64,000 nucleotides of DNA from contig JAMOTL010000090.1 in assembly GCA_027062285.1 (NCBI GenBank), positions 1-64,000 on the forward strand. The letters run 5' to 3'. The DNA comes from Nautiliaceae bacterium. Its GTDB lineage: Bacteria > Campylobacterota > Campylobacteria > Campylobacterales > Nautiliaceae. Of this stretch, positions 53,990 through 62,933 are shown piece after piece. The notes under the pieces are model-generated. The model made no database searches and had not been told where the DNA came from. It saw nothing but the letters and a program-made list of their open reading frames with translations. Each line of letters begins with the position of its first letter. The first letter of the stretch is position 1. The position numbers and the translations under genes were made by a program.

Positions 53990-54367
53990 TTATCTCCATC
54001 TCCATCCGAGACCTCTTCCATATCCGGCTATAGGGTAATCTTTTTTCTGAGTTATGTCGTAAATATCTACCGCTTTTACACTGTCATTTGGCCAATAAGG
54101 CGGTGTAAATCCTCTAACTTCTACTTCATCTCCCTCATTAATAGGTAAATTAGGAATTACAAAACTAGGGGCAATTCCTACATGATAAACTTTATCTTTT
54201 GTTTTTACATCCATAAAAAGCCACTCAACACCTCTTCTTCCGTATCCTCTTTGAACATACGCTTTTACGACTTTACCTCTTATAATTCCGGAATCCTTAG
54301 CAGAAATTGAATTAAATCCGAACAACGCTACAACCGCAAGCAAAGCAAAGATAACTTTTTTCATCAC
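53990..54367 (-). CDS. exported small beta-domain protein next to a two-component system
   Basis: This 125-residue protein has a signal peptide (MMKKVIFALLAVVALFGFNSISAKD) and a compact domain (about 28-110) with alternating strands, RGKVVKAYVQRGYG, VEWLFMDVKTKDKVYHVGIAPSF and GDEVEVRGF, resembling an OB-fold-like exported domain. It ends GRGLGWRWR. I do not recognise a named family. A fixed AAGGAGG site precedes the ATG. Downstream of it lies the cysteine-rich peptide; upstream, 39 bases away, is the sensor kinase gene, so it could be a target of that system. Confidence 0.65.
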   Translation of the reverse strand: MMKKVIFALLAVVALFGFNSISAKDSGIIRGKVVKAYVQRGYGRRGVEWLFMDVKTKDKVYHVGIAPSFVIPNLPINEGDEVEVRGFTPPYWPNDSVKAVDIYDITQKKDYPIAGYGRGLGWRWR

Positions 54368-54406
54368 AACCTCCTTTTTTTATTTTTAAAATTATAAAAA
54401 AGGAAG

Positions 54407-55483
54407 TTAAACGAAATATAAACAGATATTAACCTTTTTATTTTTATTTTCGATTTTAAGTTTAAACGAATATTCATCAGCTATTGTTTTTACAATATAA
54501 AGCCCAAGCCCGAAACCGCCTTCGCTTTCGTTTTCCCTGTAAAACTTATGAGTCAGCTTATTTATGTTTTTTATTTCTCCCTCATTTGTTATACAAAAAG
54601 ATTTTTTATCAAGAGTTATTTTAACAGCGGAGTTTTTAGGAGCGTATTTAAAAGCATTTGAGAGTAAATTATCAAAAAGTCTTATCAAATCTTCTTTGTC
54701 TATTTTTAAAAATATTTCATCTGCTTTAATATCCAACAATAGTTCCTTATTTTCGATAATATTGTTAAAAAGAGTTATTCTTTCGTTTAGAATTTTTTTT
54801 AAATTAATTTTTTTAATTTCTTTTTTTCTTTGATGATGAAGTCTTATATATTTTAAATCTTCAAATATCTTATTAAATCTAAATGCGGCATTTTTTATTC
54901 TCTTTATCGGTTTACTTTCTTCATCCAAAAGCTCTATATTTGTTAAAATAATACTCAAAGGCGTATTCATTTCATGAGTAGCGTCCCGGATAAAATCTTC
55001 TAAGTTTTTTATTACTTTTTTTAAAGGTGCTAAAAAAACCTTTCCAAGAAAGTAAGAAATAATGAGTAAAAATATTAAAAAGAAAAAATTAAAAATCGAA
55101 AGTTTTTTCAAAATCTCATTTAATTTTTTTTGCGGAAATTTTTTTGTAGCTACTATTTTTATTTTTCTCCAACCTTTAACTTCCAAATATGTTTCTTTTA
55201 AATCCAAAATAGGCGAATTTGAAAATATAAGTTTATTATCCACATATACTAAAATTTTCATATTTTTAGGTACTTCAAAAGAATTAAATCTTAATTGTCT
55301 CATTAAAAACGGATTTTTATTTAAAAACTCGTTTATCTGATTTTTTAAAACAAATTTTTCTTTTTGAATAATCTCTTCTTTTGCGAGTTTATAATAAAAC
55401 CACTCTCCTATTCCAATAATCAAAACAGTCGAAAAAATATAAATAAACAAAAATCTTTTTAATGCTTTTTTTTCAGCCGACAA
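54407..55483 (-). CDS. sensor histidine kinase
   Basis: This 358-residue kinase has two membrane helices (about residues 12-30 and 133-153) bracketing a 100-residue periplasmic sensor domain, a dimerisation helix with the phosphoacceptor in ATHEMNTPLSII, and a C-terminal ATPase domain with DNLLSNAFKYAP (N box) and GGFGLGLYIVK (G2). It lacks a clear HAMP domain. It overlaps its response regulator gene by 11 bases and is downstream of it. The sensed signal is unknown. Confidence 0.93.
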   Translation of the reverse strand: MSAEKKALKRFLFIYIFSTVLIIGIGEWFYYKLAKEEIIQKEKFVLKNQINEFLNKNPFLMRQLRFNSFEVPKNMKILVYVDNKLIFSNSPILDLKETYLEVKGWRKIKIVATKKFPQKKLNEILKKLSIFNFFFLIFLLIISYFLGKVFLAPLKKVIKNLEDFIRDATHEMNTPLSIILTNIELLDEESKPIKRIKNAAFRFNKIFEDLKYIRLHHQRKKEIKKINLKKILNERITLFNNIIENKELLLDIKADEIFLKIDKEDLIRLFDNLLSNAFKYAPKNSAVKITLDKKSFCITNEGEIKNINKLTHKFYRENESEGGFGLGLYIVKTIADEYSFKLKIENKNKKVNICLYFV

Positions 55484-56117
55484 ATTTATAACCTCTGTTT
55501 TTTATTGTAATAATCACATCTTTACCCAAAATCGTCCTTAATATATTTATAAAAGTTCTTAAAGAAGCCTCGTTTGGCTCTTCAAAATCGTAAAGATAAT
55601 CAAATATTTCGTTTTTACTTATTACTCTGTTTTTATTTTGAATAAAAAATTTTAAAAGTTTTGCCACTTTTGGCTTTAGATGGATTATTTTCCCTTCGTA
55701 AAAAAGCTCAAGATTTTCCAAATCAAATTCAAAATCTTTTATTTTGATTCTCTGAATATTCCCATAAACTCTTTTTAAAACGGCATCAATTCTTAATTTT
55801 AACTCTTTTAGAGAAAAAGGCTTTTTAATATAATCATCCCCTCCGCTCAAAAAACCTTTTTCCACATCTTTTTCACTATCAAGTGAAGTTAAAAACAAAA
55901 TAGGCACATTGCTAAATTTCCTAATTTCATTTGCCACTTCAAATCCGTTAATTTTAGGAAGTTTTATATCCAAAATAATTACATCGGGCTTTGTTTCATA
56001 TGCTTTTGTTATTCCATCTTCTCCGTCAAACGCACATATTACATCATAAAAATTTTCTAAATATTCTTTAACGGTTTCATTAAGATCAATGTCATCCTCA
56101 ATCAAAAGAATTTTCAT
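55473..56117 (-). CDS. OmpR-family response regulator
   Basis: This 214-residue regulator has a receiver domain (residues 1-115; acidic pair EDD at 7-9, phosphoacceptor in VIILDIKLPKINGFEV, Lys in YIKKPFS) and an OmpR-type winged-helix domain (about 125-214) with LSRNRV-like linker, NEASLRTFINILR and TIKNRGYKFVG. It is the first gene of the regulator-kinase-exported protein unit. The leader is short (50 bases from the GGCT gene). Confidence 0.94.
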   Translation of the reverse strand: MKILLIEDDIDLNETVKEYLENFYDVICAFDGEDGITKAYETKPDVIILDIKLPKINGFEVANEIRKFSNVPILFLTSLDSEKDVEKGFLSGGDDYIKKPFSLKELKLRIDAVLKRVYGNIQRIKIKDFEFDLENLELFYEGKIIHLKPKVAKLLKFFIQNKNRVISKNEIFDYLYDFEEPNEASLRTFINILRTILGKDVIITIKNRGYKFVG

Positions 56118-56167
56118 TATATCCCTTTTTAAAAATTATAAAATCCTATTTTAAACGAATTATAAAC

Positions 56168-56524
56168 TCAAAATTCGTTTATTAAATCTTTTTTAGTGAA
56201 TTTTGGAGGCTTTTTAACAAAATAAGTCCAGGCTATCGTCTTTTTGCCGTTAATTTCAATACAAATTTTTTTGCGGTAGTAATAATGAGGTACTTCTTCT
56301 ATTTTATCAAGTATTTTTAAAATTTTAGGAGTAATTTTATATGCCTCGCCTTTTATGCGGTAACCAACTCCGGGTTTTTCGATTAAATAAGGATACCATC
56401 CAGATTTGCTAAGTACCATAGGATATTTTTCACAGGTAATTGCCTCTCCCAAAAACTTTGCGTTTTTGAGAAAGTGATGTAATTTTTTACCCCTTTTTAG
56501 ACTGCCGTAAACAAATACAATCAT
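56168..56524 (-). CDS. gamma-glutamylcyclotransferase-like (GGCT/AIG2) protein
   Basis: This 118-residue protein has the GGCT fold: the YGSLKRGKK start (residues 6-14), YPYLIEKPGVGYRIKGEAYKIT, and the catalytic-Glu region IEEVPHYYYRKKI. Such proteins release 5-oxoproline from gamma-glutamyl peptides or amines. Family members differ widely, so the substrate is unclear. It overlaps the upstream exported protein gene by four bases. Confidence 0.85.
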   Translation of the reverse strand: MIVFVYGSLKRGKKLHHFLKNAKFLGEAITCEKYPMVLSKSGWYPYLIEKPGVGYRIKGEAYKITPKILKILDKIEEVPHYYYRKKICIEINGKKTIAWTYFVKKPPKFTKKDLINEF

Positions 56525-56916
56525 TTACAATTATAATAAATAACCAACTTTTCTTGAGGAATAATAAGCGCCGCATCATTTGATTTAGGTGCTTTATCAG
56601 GCATAAAAATAACACTTGAATTATTGTTTTCATACTTGTTGTAATCTTTCCATTTTCCGGTGTATTTCAACTTTTCGCTGACCTTTCCGACTTTTACCGT
56701 TACTTCATCACCTTTTTTTGTAGCTTCGATATTAAAAAATATTTTTAATGTCTTTTCTAAAAGAGGTTTTGTTTTAGGTGTTACAGGAATATTTCTCGTC
56801 TGATTTCCGTCGTTATAGCTAATTCCTACACTCTCGCATTTATAAGTTTTGTTATCAGCCATATTAAATGCCATTGCTGCTGCTACCGCAACTCCCGCTA
56901 CTAATAATTTTTTCAT
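56521..56916 (-). CDS. exported protein of unknown function
   Basis: This 131-residue protein has a signal peptide (MKKLLVAGVAVAAAMAFNMAD) and a single domain with two Cys (CESVG and YYNCK at the end), likely paired. The segment GKVSEKLKYTGKWKDYNKYE suggests a beta-sandwich or lipocalin-like carrier, but no family is recognised. I chose the ATG at 56916 because GGATAA is well spaced before it; a start six codons earlier is possible. It is downstream of the sirtuin gene and overlaps the GGCT gene. Confidence 0.65.
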   Translation of the reverse strand: MKKLLVAGVAVAAAMAFNMADNKTYKCESVGISYNDGNQTRNIPVTPKTKPLLEKTLKIFFNIEATKKGDEVTVKVGKVSEKLKYTGKWKDYNKYENNNSSVIFMPDKAPKSNDAALIIPQEKLVIYYNCK

Positions 56917-56940
56917 TATTATCCTTTTTTTCAAATTGTA

Positions 56941-57735
56941 TCATAAATAAAAAGAAATTTTCTCAAGTGCCTCTTTCGCCCCAAGAGGAATCTTTATATC
57001 CGCCCCATCAGGTTCTCTTGGATTTATTCTAATAAGAGGAGCATTGAACGTATCTCTTATCTGCTCACTCATCATCCTGACAGTAGGCACCGCCTTACCC
57101 GCTCCTATTTCAATTATTACTAAATTTGACTCAATACCTCCAAGCCAGTTTTCAAAATTTTTCATCTGTTTTTCAGTTCTGTCTTCAATAAATTTAAAAT
57201 CCCCGAACATTAAAATATTCGGTCTTGCTACACGCGAGCAGTATTTACATTTCGGAATATTTTTGGCTTCGAATTTTTCCATATCCACATCTATTTGTTC
57301 ATGGTTTTCCCAGATATCCCTGCTACATGGTTCAGTACATTGTAAATAATGTATACTTCCGTGAATCTCCACTATTTTGTTTTCATTAAATCCGGCTTTT
57401 TGAAACTGTCCGTCAACGTTTGAGGTAAATACGAATTTATTATGAGGCAGATTTTTTAAAATTTCAAAACCTTTATGAGGGGTAGTGTTTCTGTAAAGAT
57501 TCAATCTATGCCCGTAAAACGCCCACGCGAGGCGAGGATTAATATCAAACCAGGCAGGATTGGCAAGGGCTTGGAAATTAAGACCAAGTTTTTTAGCTAT
57601 AGGATATGCCCTCCAAAAACCTTCATTTCCCCTGAAATCCGGAAGTCCACTATCAACTCCCATTCCTGCACCCGCGGTTATTAAGAGATATTTTGAGTTT
57701 TTTATGACATTAGCGGCTTTTTTTATATTATCCAT
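56941..57735 (-). CDS. Sir2-family NAD-dependent deacetylase-like protein
   Basis: This 264-residue protein has the sirtuin Rossmann fold with LITAGAGMGVDSGLPDFRG (the canonical Ser after GAGx is Gly here), TSNVDGQFQKAGF (a variant of the TQNID motif), catalytic His in EIHGSI, and a zinc knuckle from CTEP, CSR and CKYC. It could be a protein deacylase or an ADP-ribosylating or NADase variant. The start 57735 has GGGAGGGGG upstream; an in-frame ATG eight codons earlier lies inside the preceding small gene. It overlaps that gene by eight bases. Confidence 0.85.
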   Translation of the reverse strand: MDNIKKAANVIKNSKYLLITAGAGMGVDSGLPDFRGNEGFWRAYPIAKKLGLNFQALANPAWFDINPRLAWAFYGHRLNLYRNTTPHKGFEILKNLPHNKFVFTSNVDGQFQKAGFNENKIVEIHGSIHYLQCTEPCSRDIWENHEQIDVDMEKFEAKNIPKCKYCSRVARPNILMFGDFKFIEDRTEKQMKNFENWLGGIESNLVIIEIGAGKAVPTVRMMSEQIRDTFNAPLIRINPREPDGADIKIPLGAKEALEKISFYL

Positions 57736-57925
57736 CCCCCTCCCTTGCGTAAAATACATGAACTACATAACTTTCATCATCTATCTCTATTTTTATGTCA
57801 ATTATATCAATATCACCCTCTTCTTTTTGAGTCAGTTTTTCTCTGATTAAAGCTTCTATTTTATCAATATCAATAGTTCTGAAACTTATCATCCCCCAAT
57901 TTTCGTTCTTTCTGTATTTGATCAT
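57728..57925 (-). CDS. small acidic protein between moaA and the sirtuin gene
   Basis: This is a 65-residue soluble protein beginning MIKYRKNENWGMISFRTID. It has an amphipathic helix (IDIDKIEALIREKLTQKEE) and two acidic strands ending VVHVFYAREGDG. I do not recognise a family. The ATG at 57925 overlaps the moaA stop (TAAAATG with AGGCGG before it), and its stop overlaps the sirtuin start, so it is coupled on both sides. A longer version starting inside moaA is less likely. Confidence 0.65.
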   Translation of the reverse strand: MIKYRKNENWGMISFRTIDIDKIEALIREKLTQKEEGDIDIIDIKIEIDDESYVVHVFYAREGDG

Positions 57926-57926
57926 T

Positions 57927-58883
57927 TTATCCGCCTGTTTCCCAAAACGCTCTTGTAGAAACCTCATCTTCCTGCCAGTCATTTTTTTCCGGTTTGTTTT
58001 TTACCACATCTCTTAAAATTTCTGCGGCTTTTTTTATGTCGCCTTTTCTTATGGCTTCTTTTATATTGTAGCTTTCCGTAAAGAAAAGACAAGGAATCAG
58101 ATACCCTTCAGCTGTCAGTCTTATTCTGTTGCAGCTTTTGCAAAAATCTTCACTGTGAGGTTCTATTATGCCAAACACATATCCGTCATCCATTTCAAAA
58201 TATTTACTAGCACTGTTATCTTTTGGAAGTTCTTTAAAATTATATTTTTGAGAAATTTTATTTAAAATCTCTTCACTTCTTACGCTTTTTATACCAGGAT
58301 ATGCCCTTTCGTTTTCCATAAATTCGATAAATCTTATAATAACGCCTCTATTTTTAGCCCATTCAAGAAGATCTATAATTTCTCCATCGTTTATCCCACC
58401 CATTACAACAGTATTAAGTTTTACTTTCAAGCCGACCTTTATAGCTTCATCTATTCCTTCTATGACTTTATTTAATACGTCTTTTTGGGCTATTTTCTTG
58501 GCAACTTCAAGTTTTAAAGAATCAATCGAAATATTTACTCTCTTGAGTCCCGCATCTTTTAGTTTTTTTGCATATTCTTTAAGATAATACCCGTTTGTAG
58601 TCAGAGCTAAATCCAGGTCCGGTTTATAATCATGAAGCATTTTTACAAAAACATCCAAATCTTTTCTTAAAAGAGGTTCACCTCCGGTTAGACGTATTTT
58701 TTTTACACCCTCATCTATTGCAAGACGTAAAAACTCAAACATTTCTTCATAGGATAAAATATTCTCGTGAGGTTCCCACTCAAAGGGAGTATTAGGCATA
58801 CAGTAAAGACACCTGAAATTACAACGGCTTGTAACTGATACGCGAATATAATCTATGGTTCGGTTAAAAGAATCGATAAGCAT
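57927..58883 (-). CDS. moaA: GTP 3',8-cyclase MoaA (molybdopterin synthesis)
   Basis: MoaA converts GTP to 3',8-cyclo-GTP, the first step of molybdopterin synthesis. The 318-residue radical SAM enzyme has CNFRCLYC near the N terminus, [10 protein letters not shown], the C-terminal [4Fe-4S] cysteines in [20 protein letters not shown] (given as short pieces here: [10 protein letters not shown] and IPCLFF), and the essential C-terminal double glycine, ending WETGG. It is the first gene of a unit with the 65-residue protein and the sirtuin. Confidence 0.97.
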   Translation of the reverse strand: MLIDSFNRTIDYIRVSVTSRCNFRCLYCMPNTPFEWEPHENILSYEEMFEFLRLAIDEGVKKIRLTGGEPLLRKDLDVFVKMLHDYKPDLDLALTTNGYYLKEYAKKLKDAGLKRVNISIDSLKLEVAKKIAQKDVLNKVIEGIDEAIKVGLKVKLNTVVMGGINDGEIIDLLEWAKNRGVIIRFIEFMENERAYPGIKSVRSEEILNKISQKYNFKELPKDNSASKYFEMDDGYVFGIIEPHSEDFCKSCNRIRLTAEGYLIPCLFFTESYNIKEAIRKGDIKKAAEILRDVVKNKPEKNDWQEDEVSTRAFWETGG

Positions 58884-58922
58884 AGGAAAATCCCTCTTTT
58901 TTAGAGGGATTATAGCAGAAAT

Positions 58923-60620
58923 TTATTGATATTTTGGAAGTAATCTCTCATATACGCTTTTAGCATCGTCTTCATTGTTATAAAGAAAAGTTTTATAATG
59001 AATTCCATCATGTTTAAATTCTACTAGTATTCCGTTATTATACTCTTTAAGTATTTTGGCATATTTATCAATATCTCTAACACAGCCACTATCTAATTCA
59101 TCGCCATTACTTTGTAACTCTTGGTAACAAAAACCTTTGTCAGGATCATACCAATTTTTTTCATAATCGATAAATGTATCTTCCGTATAAACGGAATAAT
59201 ATTCCTGATTTTTTAAATAGTCAGAAATTTTTGAATATTCAGGAGCTTTTGGCTCTCCTTTTATATTTGCATATACATAGTTTATGTTATTAAATGTACT
59301 GTCAATTTCTCTAAGTGCATTTTCATCTATCCAACATTCATTCCACAATAACGAACAATAAGCATTCCCTTTAACAAATGTAATCGCATTGATATTAAAT
59401 TTATTAAAAATATTAGTAATAGGACCTACTGAATCAAACATAGAACCCAATACCATCACACTTATTTTTTTATTTACCAATGAAAATTTATAAACATCAT
59501 ATGTTTTCCATTCGCCGTCATCATATATACTTATTTTATTACCTCCTGGATATTTAACATCTTTAGATGTATCATAAACAAGATTATCACCAGATGTTAA
59601 ATCATCACTAAATATGTCATATTCTTTATAAATTGAAAGATTAGTGTCATTTAATTTTATTGCATACCATTTATAAGCATCATCATCTACTCCAAACAGA
59701 TATTCCTTAATTGTTTTTGGATCTACTGCTTCAGAAGAATATAAAGAGTTGAAACTTTTTTTGTAATTTTCAACATTTTCTTTTTTATCGCTTATAACAT
59801 ATATTCCGGCATTATCATTAATAAGCAAAACATTATATTTCAAATCTATTTTAAAAAGATCAATTACTCCCTCATCAGTTTTTATCGATGTTTTATTCCA
59901 TTCCAATACTTGAACATCATCACTTTCCTCTCCCATTTGGTAATGTATAGAATTATCAGAATAACTCACATTACCTGGACCATAAACTTTTAAATCCTCA
60001 ACATATGAGAAATAGAGATTTTTATTTTTCAATGCCAAAAGTCCGCTTGTCAATACTTCTTTTAATAAAGGATCATCCGTTTGAGTAGCCAAATAATTAT
60101 TTAAATTATTTAACGCTTCATTTTCACTTATATCAGGAAATTTATAATTTCCTTTATTTTTTAAAGCTATTTTGATACTGTCTAAATTATTCTTTAATAA
60201 TTCTATATCAGATTCATTTATTACTTGATTTAAAATATCAGAACTAGGAAGTTGAATTCCGTTACTTAAATTCCCATCTGAGTCTAAATTTTGGAGAACA
60301 TACGCAATATAAATAACCTTATCACTCCCAAACGTATAAGGTGTTACAATACTTTCAGGAACAACTTTTCCAATCAATGCCTTACCGATTTTAAAAGTTA
60401 CAGTATCACCTTCTTTATATTTAAAATGCCCCTGATTATCAGTAACGCCTTTAATCCCTGAACTTGTTTCATAACTAAGTCCTTCAACAGGCGCGTCAAC
60501 AAAAGTTCCAGTAGAAGTGGCAGATGCAGATGATGTAGATGAAGAACTGCTTCCTCCTCCACCACATCCTACAAATCCGAATATCACAGCCGCAGCCAAT
60601 ATTGATAAGCTCTTTTTCAT
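58923..60620 (-). CDS. large lipoprotein with Ser-rich linker
   Basis: This 565-residue protein has a lipoprotein signal peptide ending GFVGC, followed by a glycine/serine spacer (CGGGGSSSSSTSS). The first domain (about 40-120) has FVDAPVEGLSYETSSG and KYKEGDTVTFKIG, a beta domain common after such linkers in Campylobacterota surface lipoproteins. The large remainder (200-565) is Asp/Tyr/Asn-rich with VYGPGNVSYS, several Trp and paired Cys (CSLLWNEC and CYQELQ/GCVRD), suggesting an extracellular or periplasmic folded domain. I do not recognise the family. The start 60620 is set by AAAGGAG. The role is unknown. Confidence 0.75.
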   Translation of the reverse strand: MKKSLSILAAAVIFGFVGCGGGGSSSSSTSSASATSTGTFVDAPVEGLSYETSSGIKGVTDNQGHFKYKEGDTVTFKIGKALIGKVVPESIVTPYTFGSDKVIYIAYVLQNLDSDGNLSNGIQLPSSDILNQVINESDIELLKNNLDSIKIALKNKGNYKFPDISENEALNNLNNYLATQTDDPLLKEVLTSGLLALKNKNLYFSYVEDLKVYGPGNVSYSDNSIHYQMGEESDDVQVLEWNKTSIKTDEGVIDLFKIDLKYNVLLINDNAGIYVISDKKENVENYKKSFNSLYSSEAVDPKTIKEYLFGVDDDAYKWYAIKLNDTNLSIYKEYDIFSDDLTSGDNLVYDTSKDVKYPGGNKISIYDDGEWKTYDVYKFSLVNKKISVMVLGSMFDSVGPITNIFNKFNINAITFVKGNAYCSLLWNECWIDENALREIDSTFNNINYVYANIKGEPKAPEYSKISDYLKNQEYYSVYTEDTFIDYEKNWYDPDKGFCYQELQSNGDELDSGCVRDIDKYAKILKEYNNGILVEFKHDGIHYKTFLYNNEDDAKSVYERLLPKYQ

Positions 60621-60630
60621 TCTTTCTCCT

Positions 60631-60654
60631 TTTTTTGTTTTATTAAACAAAAAA
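60631..60654. repeat. 10-4-10 AT-rich inverted repeat between divergent genes
   Basis: TTTTTTGTTT (60631-60640) and AAACAAAAAA (60645-60654) flank TATT. It lies between the lipoprotein gene and the divergent kinase gene and may be an operator or simply low-complexity sequence. Confidence 0.35.
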
Positions 60655-60709
60655 AACCTTTCTAAACCCTTTCCGTTTTGATAAAATTTTTCAAAAAAAG
60701 GGACAGGCT

Positions 60710-62341
60710 ATTAAAAAAATTTCTTATTTTATAGTGTTTTTAATATTTATTTTTTCACTCACGGCAATTTCATTAACTATTCTTTATATTAATTCACAGC
60801 AAAAACTTTATAACACACAAAAAGAACTGGTTTTTTACAAACTTTATGATTTATCGTATTCTCTAATCGATGAGATATTTAAAGAATATCAAAAGCACGT
60901 AGAAAAAATTAAACAAGCCAACTACTTTGTTTTAGATAATTTAGATAAAGATATCAACACTTTAAAACAAAAGCTTGGAAAAAACTATCATATTTTTATT
61001 ACTGATACCAATTTTACAATTAAAAAAACAACTTTTAAATATGATGAAAATTTTTCTTTGGTATTTGCTAAAGACATTATTACCAAACATACTAAAAAAC
61101 CCGGCACTTCATTGCCTATTTGTGAACCTGCAACTTCTGAATTTTTTATGTATTCTGACAGGTTTGTAAACAACAGAGTAATCCAGGTAGGATATATTAT
61201 CACTTCTCCAACAATAGAAAAAATAAAAGAAAAAATTAAAAAAATTAAAGAAGAAAACCCTTTTATTAAAAACATATCACTATTAATAATACACCCAAAA
61301 AGCCATTACGCTCAAAAATGTAACATTATTAAACCTCTTAATAAAAAATATTCCCTTGAAGAAATGATTGAAATCAGAAAAAGCGGTTTTGAACTTTATA
61401 AAAAACTTTTAAAAAACAACCCGTTATTTACAAATAACAACATGTACATTTTAGGCAAAACTCCATTTGGAATAAATGAAATGATTTTCAGCGTGGAAAT
61501 AGACCCGAATATTATTCAAAAAAAAATTCAAAAAATCATTACAATCGCTTTTTCTTTTTTAATAATTACTGTAATTTTGTTTATAATAATTTCAATATAT
61601 GTAAACAGGTACCTTAGAAACATTACTAAATTTTCTAATTCAATAAAAAAAGAAAAACCGTTTAATAAAAATATAGACAAAGAACTAAACGAAGTAGTAA
61701 ACTCATATAACCAAACACTAAAAAAACTACAAGAATCAATAAAATCAAAAGAAGATTTTCTCCACTACGCAGCTCACGAACTGGCTACGCCTATTACGAT
61801 TCTGACTCTACACATGGATGAATATAAAGAACTGAAACCATCAATAAAAAAACTCTTATGGGCATATAAAAATATATCTTATTATCTGGAAAACAAACAA
61901 ACCATAAAAAAAGAGACATTTGATTTAAAAGAACTTATTCTTGAAAGAATTGAATATTTTAAGGATATTTTGGAAATTGAAAATAAAAATGTCATAACTA
62001 AATTAGAACAAACCTTTATCAAAGCCGATAAAGCTGATATAGAAAATTTAATAGACAATAACCTAAAAAACGCCATCAAATACTCTACATCAAAAGATAT
62101 TTTCGTTACTTTAAAAAACAATACGCTTATTTTTCAAAATGAAGGTGTTATAAAAAATAAAGATAAAGTATTTGATAAATTTTACAGAGAAGAGAATATA
62201 AAAGGCGGATTTGGACTTGGACTTAGCATTATTAAATCAATTGCTAAAAGAAACGATATTTTGGTAACTTTAAATACTAAAAATAACCAAGTTTTTTTTA
62301 AATATAAATTTAAGGATAAAAATGAAAATAGCGATAATTGA
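60710..62341 (+). CDS. sensor histidine kinase, probable ATT start
   Basis: This kinase has two membrane helices (near residues 5-25 and about 280-300) bracketing a large periplasmic sensor region with YHIFITDTNF and a Cys pair, then a short linker, the phosphoacceptor in YAAHELATPITIL, DNNLKNAIKYS (N box) and GGFGLGLSII (G2). A GTG at 60734 opens the frame on the ATG/GTG criterion but has no ribosome site. ATT at 60710, after AAGGGACAGGCT, would give a natural KKISYFIVFLIFIFS start (543 residues). The next gene, its response regulator, overlaps by 20 bases. Confidence 0.85.
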   Translation: MKKISYFIVFLIFIFSLTAISLTILYINSQQKLYNTQKELVFYKLYDLSYSLIDEIFKEYQKHVEKIKQANYFVLDNLDKDINTLKQKLGKNYHIFITDTNFTIKKTTFKYDENFSLVFAKDIITKHTKKPGTSLPICEPATSEFFMYSDRFVNNRVIQVGYIITSPTIEKIKEKIKKIKEENPFIKNISLLIIHPKSHYAQKCNIIKPLNKKYSLEEMIEIRKSGFELYKKLLKNNPLFTNNNMYILGKTPFGINEMIFSVEIDPNIIQKKIQKIITIAFSFLIITVILFIIISIYVNRYLRNITKFSNSIKKEKPFNKNIDKELNEVVNSYNQTLKKLQESIKSKEDFLHYAAHELATPITILTLHMDEYKELKPSIKKLLWAYKNISYYLENKQTIKKETFDLKELILERIEYFKDILEIENKNVITKLEQTFIKADKADIENLIDNNLKNAIKYSTSKDIFVTLKNNTLIFQNEGVIKNKDKVFDKFYREENIKGGFGLGLSIIKSIAKRNDILVTLNTKNNQVFFKYKFKDKNENSDN

Positions 62342-62933
62342 AGACGATAAAGAGTTAAATTTAATAATATCAAAAATATTAAAATCACTAAACCATGAAG
62401 TTGAAAGCTTTTTTGACGGTGATGAAATATTAAACTCTCAAAAAACTTTTGATTTATATATTATTGATATAAATTTACCTAAAGTAAACGGTATTGACCT
62501 TATAGACTTACTACCCGGGAAAAAAATAATAATTTCTGCAAACACCCAAGCAAAAACCATTGATATAGCATATAAAAAAGGAATACTGGATTACATCAAA
62601 AAACCGTTTATAAAAGAAGAGCTGATACACAAACTAAATAAATATTTTCCTGAAGAAGTTAAAATTTTAGATTCAATTTTAAAACCTAATCAAAGAGTAT
62701 TGATAAAAAATGATAAAATTATATTACTAACTAAAGATGAAGTGAAATTTTTATTACTTTTTAAAGACAAGCCTTTTGTAACGTTAGAAGAGATAAAACA
62801 AAATATAAATAAAGAAGCAAACTCTTTATATGTATTTTTATCGAAACTAAAGAAAAAGACCGGCATTGAATTTGAAAACATAAAAGGTTTCGGATATAAA
62901 ATAAAGGATACGGATGTTTTATCAAACACTTGA
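62322..62933 (+). CDS. OmpR-like response regulator
   Basis: This 203-residue regulator has a receiver domain (EDD at residues 7-9, phosphoacceptor in YIIDINLPKVNGIDL, IISANTQ, Lys in YIKKPF) and a shorter, diverged winged-helix domain (about 120-203) with LTKDEVKFLLLF, EANSLYVFLSKLKKKTG and a final FGYKI. It overlaps the upstream kinase gene by 20 bases and the DUF455 gene by 20. The target genes are unknown, and the DUF455 gene or the divergent lipoprotein are candidates by position. Confidence 0.92.
   Translation: MKIAIIEDDKELNLIISKILKSLNHEVESFFDGDEILNSQKTFDLYIIDINLPKVNGIDLIDLLPGKKIIISANTQAKTIDIAYKKGILDYIKKPFIKEELIHKLNKYFPEEVKILDSILKPNQRVLIKNDKIILLTKDEVKFLLLFKDKPFVTLEEIKQNINKEANSLYVFLSKLKKKTGIEFENIKGFGYKIKDTDVLSNT

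Noticed and set aside
53784..53990. Possible CRISPR or tandem repeat signal in the AT-rich gap after the Nudix gene
   Set aside because: Inspection shows only low-complexity A/T runs and the small ORFs, with no regular repeat.
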